Shown piece after piece: positions 1 through 4,427 of a DNA stretch of 5,308 bases; position 1 is the stretch's first letter, and every line of letters begins with the position of its first letter. The stretch comes from Sphingomonas sp. UBA4766 (lineage in GTDB: Bacteria > Pseudomonadota > Alphaproteobacteria > Sphingomonadales > Sphingomonadaceae), in assembly GCA_002403415.1 (NCBI GenBank), contig DHHS01000052.1, positions 12,043 to 17,350 of the forward strand. Reading direction: 5' to 3'. Position numbers and translations under genes: made by a program. Under the pieces are notes generated by a model. It had not been told where the DNA came from and ran no database searches. It saw nothing but the letters and a program-made list of their open reading frames with translations.

Positions 1-197
1 TTGATGCGCTGGATCCACAGCGCTCGGAACGACCGCTTCTTAACCTTGCGGTCGCGATAGGCATATTGCCCGGCCTTTTCGACGGCCTGGCGAGCGATGC
101 GGATCGTATTCTTGCGGCGGCCATAATAGCCCTTGGCCGATTCGAGAATCCGCTTGTGCTTGGCGCGGGTGGTTACACCCCGTTTGACGCGTGCCAT
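1..197 (-). CDS. rplT: 50S ribosomal protein L20 (C-terminus cut off by window edge)
   Basis: Ribosomal protein L20 binds 23S rRNA early in large-subunit assembly. The first 65 residues are visible, about half of the family's usual length of roughly 120; the rest lies left of position 1. The start is the ATG at 197-195 (MARVKRGVTTRAKHKRIL), and the following stretch contains the family-typical segments AKGYYGRRKNTIRIA and YRDRKVKKRSFRALWI, very rich in Lys and Arg as expected for this long basic RNA-binding arm. A Shine-Dalgarno AAAGGAG sits upstream, with a closer AGGA just before the start. It lies 15 bp downstream of rpmI on the same strand, the standard rpmI-rplT order, so the two are almost certainly cotranscribed. 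infC, often the gene upstream of rpmI, is absent here; hisN occupies that place. Confidence 0.97.
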   Translation of the reverse strand, partial: MARVKRGVTTRAKHKRILESAKGYYGRRKNTIRIARQAVEKAGQYAYRDRKVKKRSFRALWIQRI

Positions 198-212
198 GTT
201 CCTGTCGCTCCT

Positions 213-416
213 TTACTTCAGGCCGTAAGGCGCCCACGCCTTGACGGTCGCGGTGTCGGCCTTGGCGAGCACCGAGGTGCGGCGGTTCTGGCGAATATAT
301 TTGGCGTTATGGCTGATGAGGCGGTGGCGCTTGCCCGCAACCCCATGTTTCAGTTTGCCGGTCGCGGTGACGGTGAAGCGCTTCTTCACCCCGCTCTTGG
401 TCTTGAGTTTGGGCAT
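213..416 (-). CDS. rpmI: 50S ribosomal protein L35
   Basis: Small basic large-subunit ribosomal protein, 67 residues, full length for the family. The start MPKLKTKSGVKKRF and the later segment KRHRLISHNAKYIRQNRR are diagnostic of L35, and the protein ends KAWAPYGLK. A strong Shine-Dalgarno AGGAG lies 7 nt before the ATG at 416. The gene is first of the rpmI-rplT pair and is preceded by a 124-bp gap holding a good sigma-70-type promoter. In several bacteria L20 represses this operon through the leader mRNA. A leader of about 84 nt is predicted here, but I could not identify a recognised L20 binding structure in it, so such control is only a possibility. Confidence 0.98.
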   Translation of the reverse strand: MPKLKTKSGVKKRFTVTATGKLKHGVAGKRHRLISHNAKYIRQNRRTSVLAKADTATVKAWAPYGLK

Positions 417-506
417 TTTCGTCTCCTCATGTTTCGCGACGATTTATGAACAGCCACGGCAGCCCATACCGGCCGGACCATTCCTCTTACTCGCGGAAAG
501 AGCGGG

Positions 507-535
507 CGCATAGCGAGGCTACTCGCAAAAGGCAA
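507..535 (-). promoter_or_regulatory. Probable sigma-70-type promoter of rpmI-rplT
   Basis: On the minus strand a -35 TTGCCT (535-530) and a -10 TATGCG (512-507) are separated by exactly 17 bp. The -35 begins only 6 bp past the hisN stop codon. Predicted transcription start is near 500, leaving a leader of about 84 nt before rpmI. The leader opens with a small hairpin: CTCTT (502-498 read on the minus strand) pairs with AAGAG (488-484). This promoter would let the ribosomal genes be expressed independently of hisN, although read-through from hisN is not excluded. Confidence 0.5.
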
Positions 536-540
536 GCGCT

Positions 541-1335
541 TCAGTGGCCGTGACAGGCCAGCGCCTCGACAATATCGTCAATCCGCGCCGGTTCACCCGC
601 CGCAATCACATCGCCCGCGCTGTCGGCGGTCAGCGGATCGCCCACCCAGTCGCACATCCGCCCGCCTGCCCCCTCCACCACCGGGACAAGGGCTGCGAAA
701 TCATGAAGCTTCAGGCCCGCCTCGACCACAATGTCGAGATGCCCGCTCGCGAGACACGCGTAGTTGTAGCAATCGCCGCCCAGCACCGTCGATCGCACCG
801 CCGCGTCCAGATGTTCAAACGCATGAAGCTGGCCATCATCGAATAATGCAGGAGAGGTGGTCGCGAGCAGTGCCTCGTCGAGCGATTTGATGAGCCGCGT
901 GCGGGCGGGCGCGCCGTTCATCAGTGTCGGCTGGCCCACCACGCCCAGCCAGCGCTCCTTCAGGATCGGCTGGTCGATGACGCCAAGCACCGGCCAACCC
1001 TCCACCACCAGCGCGATGAGGGTACCGAAAATCGGTCGCCCGGCAATGAAGGCGCGGGTGCCGTCGATCGGGTCGAGCACCCAGGCACGGCCCGATGTAC
1101 CGGGCTTGGTCCCATATTCCTCACCGATGATGGCGTCGGTGGGGAAACTCCGCTCGATAAGCTGGCGCATCGCCGCCTCCGCTGCGCGGTCGGCAAGCGT
1201 GACGGGGGAGGCATCCCCCTTCGTCTCCAGCCCATGTTCGGCGCGGAAGTAAGGGCGGATCGCGGCGCCCGCTGCATCGGCAAGCGCATGGGCAAGGGCG
1301 GTGGCGTGATCGATATCGGTTTGGGCAAGGCGCAT
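541..1335 (-). CDS. hisN: Histidinol-phosphatase (inositol monophosphatase superfamily)
   Basis: Removes phosphate from L-histidinol phosphate, the penultimate section of histidine synthesis; a cytosolic Mg-dependent enzyme. The 264 residues match the usual length. The superfamily metal-site motifs are complete: a GEEYG loop (Glu72/Glu73), DPIDGTR at 88-94 (Asp88, Asp91), and KLHDFAALVPVVEGAGG near 209-225 with Asp212. The N-terminal KGDASPVTLADRAAE (39-53) and RAFIAGRPIFGTLIAL after the DPIDGT motif are characteristic of the HisN branch rather than of CysQ or inositol phosphatases; still, substrate assignment within this superfamily is by resemblance only. The ATG at 1335 is favoured because conserved sequence starts right after it and a GAGGG sits just upstream. 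The gene is divergent from the phospholipase gene with a 72-bp gap and lies on the same strand as rpmI-rplT, without other histidine genes in view. Confidence 0.9.
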   Translation of the reverse strand: MRLAQTDIDHATALAHALADAAGAAIRPYFRAEHGLETKGDASPVTLADRAAEAAMRQLIERSFPTDAIIGEEYGTKPGTSGRAWVLDPIDGTRAFIAGRPIFGTLIALVVEGWPVLGVIDQPILKERWLGVVGQPTLMNGAPARTRLIKSLDEALLATTSPALFDDGQLHAFEHLDAAVRSTVLGGDCYNYACLASGHLDIVVEAGLKLHDFAALVPVVEGAGGRMCDWVGDPLTADSAGDVIAAGEPARIDDIVEALACHGH

Positions 1336-1349
1336 TTCCCTCGCCTAGC

Positions 1350-1367
1350 CGGTGTCCGGCCGCACCG
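1350..1367. repeat. Short inverted repeat between hisN and the phospholipase gene
   Basis: CGGTG (1350-1354) and CACCG (1363-1367) form a 5-bp perfect inverted repeat, extended by one T-G wobble, around a 6-base centre. It sits in the 72-bp gap between the divergent start codons and could be an operator or simply a chance GC-rich palindrome. I found no convincing -35/-10 pair for either gene in this gap. Confidence 0.25.
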
Positions 1368-1407
1368 CCAGCCTCGCTTCCGTCACAAAGCGCTGACAAA
1401 AGGGGGT

Positions 1408-2490
1408 ATGCGTATCTGGATCCTATCGCTCGCCCTTGCCACGGTCGCCGCGTTTGCGGCTCCGGCATCCGCTCAACTCCGTCCGCTGGTCGCCCCGCCC
1501 GAAAGCGCCGCCAAGGCCAGCACCGACGGCGTCGATGTGTTCCTGATCAATGAAGGGGCTGCGCCTGTGCCGATCGCAGCGCCCGACACGATCGACACGA
1601 TCGCTCAGGATGGCACCGCGCTGACGCTGGAGCTGATTCGCTCGACAGCGGACGCAGCGCCCGTGCCCGCAGGTGGTTTTGCGAAACTGCGCTATCGGCT
1701 GGCCCCGCTTGGTCCGGCGGCGGGTCAGGTTGCAAGGGCGCCCGATCGCCCGCGCGCTGTGTCCGTGGGCGATGGCGAAACGCAAGTTGCCGACTCCGCT
1801 GGCGTCACCAGCGCCTTTGTCGAACGCTTTCGCCCCTATGAGCCAACCTATGTCGCAATCGGGTCGGGCCAGGAAAATACCAAGGCGCAGGTCAGCTTTG
1901 CGTTGCGTCCTTTTGGCGGCACGGGGGTGCTCTCGCACTTGAACCTTGCGTATACGCACACGTTTTTTTGGGCGTTCAACCGCCCGTCGGGGCCAATCAC
2001 GACGTCAATCTATAGCCCTGAAGTCTATTTCGACGTGCCGGTCGGCGAACAGGTGAATGTCGCCTTTGGCTATCGCCATAGTTCGAACGGCGGCGGCCCG
2101 ACCGATTCGATTGATGCCAACCGGCTGTATTTGCGTGTCAATCGCCAGTTTGACCTGGGCCGCGGCTGGCGGCTGGATGTCGCGCCGCAGGGCTGGGTGT
2201 TTTTCGGCACGCGCGGGATTGCTACTGATCTCGATCGGTTTTGGGGCAATGGCGGCATCACGGCGTCGATCACCCAGCGCAACGGCGTGAAGCTTGCGCT
2301 TTATGGTCGCGGCGATCCGACAACCGGGCGCGGGGCGGCGGAGCTGTTCCTGTCCTATCCGCTGCGGCGGATTGGCGGCGATGTCGGGCTTTATCTATTT
2401 GGTCAGGCGTTTACCGGCTTTGGCGAAACCCTGCCACGCTATAATCAGCGCGACACGACGGCGCGGATCGGCATCGCGCTCACCCGATAA
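1408..2490 (+). CDS. pldA: Outer-membrane phospholipase A (OMPLA/PldA-like)
   Basis: Predicted Ca-dependent phospholipase of the outer membrane, hydrolysing acyl chains of phospholipids that have strayed into the outer leaflet. The product has 360 residues. A signal peptide (1-22, cleavage after ASA) comes first, then a non-barrel region to about 138, then the PLA1 barrel. Similarity to E. coli OMPLA is seen in YEPTYV (144-149), YSPEVYFDVPVGEQ (202-215), the active-site segment RHSSNGG...ANRLY, GRGAAELFLSYPL (307-319), and GQAFTGFGETLPRYN (332-346). The triad is intact: His224, Ser226, Asn238, with the same His-to-Asn spacing of 14 as E. coli H142/S144/N156. The start at 1408 is chosen for the signal peptide and the AGGGGG just upstream; an upstream in-frame ATG at 1234 would overlap hisN and bury the signal. 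Oddities are the extra N-terminal region of about 115 residues and a C-terminus ending in Thr-Arg rather than an aromatic residue. Confidence 0.88.
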   Translation: MRIWILSLALATVAAFAAPASAQLRPLVAPPESAAKASTDGVDVFLINEGAAPVPIAAPDTIDTIAQDGTALTLELIRSTADAAPVPAGGFAKLRYRLAPLGPAAGQVARAPDRPRAVSVGDGETQVADSAGVTSAFVERFRPYEPTYVAIGSGQENTKAQVSFALRPFGGTGVLSHLNLAYTHTFFWAFNRPSGPITTSIYSPEVYFDVPVGEQVNVAFGYRHSSNGGGPTDSIDANRLYLRVNRQFDLGRGWRLDVAPQGWVFFGTRGIATDLDRFWGNGGITASITQRNGVKLALYGRGDPTTGRGAAELFLSYPLRRIGGDVGLYLFGQAFTGFGETLPRYNQRDTTARIGIALTR

Positions 2491-2495
2491 GCCCG

Positions 2496-2556
2496 CGCGA
2501 CTGCGCTCACGGAATTTTAGGCATTTTTGCGCTACGTCCTGTCCTGCGCAGTCGCG
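2496..2556. repeat. 11-bp perfect inverted repeat after the phospholipase gene
   Basis: CGCGACTGCGC (2496-2506) and GCGCAGTCGCG (2546-2556) are perfect reverse complements separated by 39 bp. The left arm begins 5 bp after the phospholipase stop codon; the right arm lies 38 bp before the cyclase start. There is no T-run after the right arm, so it is not a standard intrinsic terminator. The loop is AT-richer than the flanks (GGAATTTTAGGCATTTTT). A TGCGC at 2528-2532 offers an alternative, shorter pairing with the right arm. It could be an mRNA 3' stabilising structure, a factor-binding site, or a promoter region element of the downstream gene. Confidence 0.5.
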
Positions 2557-2594
2557 GGGCGGGGCGTGGGTAGGGCGTAATCGGTGAACCTTAA

Positions 2595-3647
2595 ATGTCG
2601 ATAGGCAGGCGCAGAGCAGTGCATAATGTCGCGCATTTGGCGGATCGGACCGCGAACGAACAGTCGATGTTTGACCGCGTCCGCGACTTTTTGACGCGCA
2701 ATGCGCTGGGCCCTGACCCGGTCAATTATGAATTTGGTTACCGCATCGCCAGCAACCCCGATGGCGAGCTGGCGCGCGCGGTCGAGGAACTGACCGATGG
2801 CGGCGTGCGGCTGACCCGTAACGATATCGAGGCGCTGGGCGGCGTCGTCAGCACCGCATCGACCCCGACCAGCGCGGGCCAGCGCGAAGCGATCGGCCAG
2901 ATGCTGGTCGCGCAAACGCAGATGCAGGTCGAAGGTTTTCAGGACCTTGTCGCCGCGATGCGCAACGAAGCCCGTGATTTCGGCCGCGACCTTGCCGCAA
3001 AGGCCAATGCGATTCGCGACATTTCGGCATCATCCGTATCGGTCACCGACATTGTGCGGCTGACCAGCGCCATGATCGAGCGCGTGCACACCACCGAAGA
3101 GCAGCTTGAAGCCGCCACGCGCGAAGCCGATGAGCTGCGCCAGAAGCTTGAGGAAGCGCGCGACAATGCGCAGCGTGACCCGCTGACCGGCCTCGCCAAT
3201 CGTCGCGCCTTTGAAGAGGGCTATGCCGAGCGGCAGGCGCGCCAGGCGTCGATTGCGGTTGCGGTGTGCGACATCGACCATTTCAAGCGCGTCAATGACG
3301 GATTCGGCCATGCGGTGGGGGACCGCGTGCTGAAAGCGATTGGCAAGGCGCTCGCGGAACATTGCGACGGGCATCTTGTCGCGCGCTATGGCGGCGAGGA
3401 GTTTGTGGTGCTGTTCGCCGACATCGCGCTCGATAAGGCGCGTGCGTTGTTGGAGACGGCGCGCGAGGAAGTGGCGCGCAAGCGTTATCGGCTGCGCGAA
3501 ACCGATGCGCCGCTGGGCGAAGTCACATTTTCGGCCGGGCTGACCGCGGTCGGTGAGGGCGAGTCGGTCGGCGATGCGTTCGAACGTGCCGATGGCCTGC
3601 TTTATGCGGCGAAGGCCGATGGTCGCAATTGCCTGAAGATTGGCTGA
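2595..3647 (+). CDS. Diguanylate cyclase with helical N-terminal region and GGEEF domain
   Basis: Makes cyclic di-GMP from two GTP; a signalling enzyme predicted to be cytosolic, as no membrane segment is visible. With the start at 2595 it has 350 residues. Residues 25-80 (FDRVRDFLTRN, DPVNYEFGYRIASNPDGEL, DGGVRLT) resemble the all-helical region often found before GGDEF domains in proteobacteria. Residues 160-192 form a likely coiled coil leading into RDPLTGLANRRAF (194-206). The catalytic domain has the metal-binding Asp226 and Asp228 (CDIDHFKRVND), Asp243, the active-site loop GGEEF (266-270), and the terminal ADGLLYAAKADGRN. The RxxD inhibitory site expected 5 residues before GGEEF is replaced by CDGH (257-260). 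The start is uncertain: GGTGA at 2583-2587 supports ATG 2595, but rare ATA, AGG and AGA codons follow; GTG 2619 and ATG 2667 are alternatives. No phosphodiesterase domain is fused. Confidence 0.93.
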   Translation: MSIGRRRAVHNVAHLADRTANEQSMFDRVRDFLTRNALGPDPVNYEFGYRIASNPDGELARAVEELTDGGVRLTRNDIEALGGVVSTASTPTSAGQREAIGQMLVAQTQMQVEGFQDLVAAMRNEARDFGRDLAAKANAIRDISASSVSVTDIVRLTSAMIERVHTTEEQLEAATREADELRQKLEEARDNAQRDPLTGLANRRAFEEGYAERQARQASIAVAVCDIDHFKRVNDGFGHAVGDRVLKAIGKALAEHCDGHLVARYGGEEFVVLFADIALDKARALLETAREEVARKRYRLRETDAPLGEVTFSAGLTAVGEGESVGDAFERADGLLYAAKADGRNCLKIG

Positions 3648-3682
3648 GCAGTCTGGTTAATTTTCCTATAGTTTAGCGCTTG

Positions 3683-3706
3683 GCGCCGGTTTGCCTGGCG
3701 CATTTT
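3683..3706 (+). terminator. Candidate terminator after the cyclase gene (or an enhancer-type operator)
   Basis: GCGCCGG (3683-3689) pairs with CCTGGCGC (3695-3701), giving a 7-bp stem with one G-T wobble and a 5-base loop, followed by ATTTT. It lies 36 bp after the cyclase stop, a good place for an intrinsic terminator, but the T-run is short. Its position, about 99 bp before the predicted sigma-54 start, would equally suit a binding site for a sigma-54 activator. Confidence 0.4.
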
Positions 3707-3755
3707 CCCATGCCGTGGTGCTCGCGCGTCGCTTGTTTGCGGTTTTCAGCCGTTT

Positions 3756-3794
3756 TTTGGCATTTGGCACGCTAGCTGCAAACCCCTTTGGCAT
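3756..3794 (+). repeat. Three direct copies of TTTGGCA(T/C)
   Basis: TTTGGCAT at 3756-3763, TTTGGCAC at 3763-3770 and TTTGGCAT at 3787-3794. The first two overlap by one base; the third begins 24 bp after the second. The middle copy forms the -24 half of the sigma-54-like element, so the repeats may be regulator sites around a promoter or the source of a coincidental promoter match. Confidence 0.4.
3765..3780 (+). promoter_or_regulatory. Sigma-54 (RpoN) -24/-12 promoter candidate
   Basis: TGGCACG-CTAG-CTGCA matches the sigma-54 consensus TGGCACG-N4-TTGCA at all defined positions except one (C for the first T of TTGC). The invariant GG is at 3766-3767 and the invariant GC at 3778-3779, exactly 12 bp apart as required. 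Predicted transcription start is about 3791, giving a leader of roughly 49 nt to the first micro-gene at 3840. No sigma-70 alternative of similar quality is visible close by; a TATAGT at 3667-3672 lacks a good -35. Transcription would need RpoN and an ATP-dependent activator, neither encoded in this window. Confidence 0.55.
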
Positions 3795-3818
3795 CGCCGC
3801 CGGATGGTCCGGTGGGCG
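3795..3818 (+). other. 5' leader hairpin just before the micro-gene ribosome site
   Basis: In the predicted leader, CCGGA (3800-3804) pairs with TCCGG (3808-3812) around a TGG loop, extended by a G-T wobble and C-G pairs (3797-3799 with 3813-3815), a bulged G3816 and two further pairs (3795-3796 with 3817-3818). If transcription starts near 3791 this hairpin would sit almost at the 5' end of the message, and it ends 9 nt before the AAGGGAG ribosome site. It could protect the message or influence translation. Confidence 0.45.
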
Positions 3819-3839
3819 GGACGAAAAGGGAGAAAATCT

Positions 3840-3947
3840 ATGTCACGGTTTGAATCGGCTCAGCGGGTGGTGTTCTCGGTTGCGGCATCGCTGTTCGTGG
3901 GTGTGGTGATGTTTTCGGCGGCCGTGCCGGTCATGCCGATCGTTTGA
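3840..3947 (+). CDS. Micro-protein, 35 residues, single hydrophobic segment (unrecognised)
   Basis: I do not recognise a named family. The reading frame starts MSRFESAQRVVFSVAASLFV and ends VMPIV-stop. A short polar, net basic N-terminus (residues 1-9) is followed by a hydrophobic stretch from about 10 to 35, long enough for one membrane span with the N-terminus probably in the cytoplasm. An excellent Shine-Dalgarno AAGGGAG (3826-3832) sits 7 nt before the ATG, which with codon use typical of the neighbours argues for real translation. It is the first gene after the sigma-54-like element and leader hairpin, with a second micro-gene 35 bp downstream. The hydrophobic stretch could instead be an uncleaved signal anchor. 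Function is unknown. Confidence 0.62.
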   Translation: MSRFESAQRVVFSVAASLFVGVVMFSAAVPVMPIV

Positions 3948-3982
3948 TCGCGCTCGAACGAAGCAAGCGAAGGAGGATGACG

Positions 3983-4081
3983 ATGACCAAGCTGTTTACG
4001 CCCGCGCTGCTCGCCTTTGCGGTGACGGCCCTGTTGATTGTTGGCCATGCCGCGCTGTTGAATGTGGTTGCCGCCGTCTGA
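3983..4081 (+). CDS. Micro-protein, 32 residues, single hydrophobic segment (unrecognised)
   Basis: I do not recognise a named family. The product begins MTKLFTPALLAFAVTALLIV and ends NVVAAV. Nearly the whole chain after Lys3 is hydrophobic (about 5-32), with one His near residue 21, consistent with a single membrane span. A near-perfect Shine-Dalgarno AAGGAGG (3970-3976) lies 6 nt before the chosen ATG at 3983. The in-frame ATG at 3977 abuts the Shine-Dalgarno and is unlikely to be used. It lies 35 bp after the first micro-gene and 33 bp before the PhnA-domain gene, same strand, so the three plausibly share a transcript. It shows no clear similarity to its neighbour beyond size and hydrophobicity. 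Confidence 0.62.
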   Translation: MTKLFTPALLAFAVTALLIVGHAALLNVVAAV

Positions 4082-4114
4082 TACGGCGTCGGATGCGGCA
4101 ATCAGGAAACTCGA

Positions 4115-4411
4115 ATGACCAGCGACGACGATAGTTTCGTGTATGATGCAGAAAGTGGCGAATGGATCAGTGCCGCCGATGCGGCGAAGGCAGCGCAGGT
4201 TGAGGTGCGCGACGCGGTCGGCAATCTGCTCGCCGATGGGGATCAGGTAACGCTGATCAAGGATTTGGTGGTGAAGGGCGCCGGGCAAACGCTAAAGCGT
4301 GGTACACTCATCAAATCTATCCGCCTGACCGGGGATGCTCAGGAAATTGATTGCAAGTTCGACGGGATAAAGGGGTTAGTGCTGCGCGCCGAATTTGTGC
4401 GCAAACGCTGA
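4115..4411 (+). CDS. PhnA-domain protein lacking the N-terminal zinc ribbon
   Basis: The product has 98 residues. From about 29 to the end it matches the C-terminal domain of the YjdM/PhnA family: VRDAVGNLLADGDQVTLIKD, then LVVKGAGQTLKRGTLIKSIRL, then DCKFDGIKGLVLRAEFVRKR. In E. coli YjdM this domain follows a CxxC...CxxC zinc ribbon; here residues 1-28 are instead acidic (SDDDSFVYDAESGEWISAAD), and the only cysteine is Cys80. The 'alkylphosphonate utilisation' name for this family is historical and is not evidence of a C-P lyase role; its molecular function is not settled, and no other phn gene is visible. AGGA 8 nt before the ATG supports the start. It follows the micro-genes by 33 bp and is convergent with the GDT1-like gene, stops only 16 bp apart. 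Confidence 0.85.
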   Translation: MTSDDDSFVYDAESGEWISAADAAKAAQVEVRDAVGNLLADGDQVTLIKDLVVKGAGQTLKRGTLIKSIRLTGDAQEIDCKFDGIKGLVLRAEFVRKR

Positions 4412-4427
4412 TCCCGGGTGCGGACGG

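Noticed and set aside
544..1252. Plus-strand open frames opposite hisN (100 and 131 residues)
   Set aside because: hisN has full catalytic motifs in the opposite strand; these frames have no ribosome site or domain.
1234..1407. Longer N-terminus for the phospholipase starting at ATG 1234
   Set aside because: It would overlap the start of hisN by about 100 bp, add basic low-complexity sequence and place the signal peptide internally.
1423..1959. 178-residue open frame on the minus strand inside the phospholipase gene
   Set aside because: It is antisense to a gene with signal peptide, barrel motifs and intact triad; its translation is Arg-rich with no recognisable domain, as expected of a shadow in high-GC DNA.
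3667..3672. TATAGT as a sigma-70 -10 box for the micro-genes
   Set aside because: The sequence 17 bp upstream (CTGAGC) is a poor -35, and the leader would pass through the inverted repeat at 3683-3701.
3691..3909. 72-residue plus-strand frame starting with TTG at 3691
   Set aside because: It starts inside the terminator-like stem, lacks a ribosome site and overlaps the better-supported micro-gene at 3840 in another frame.
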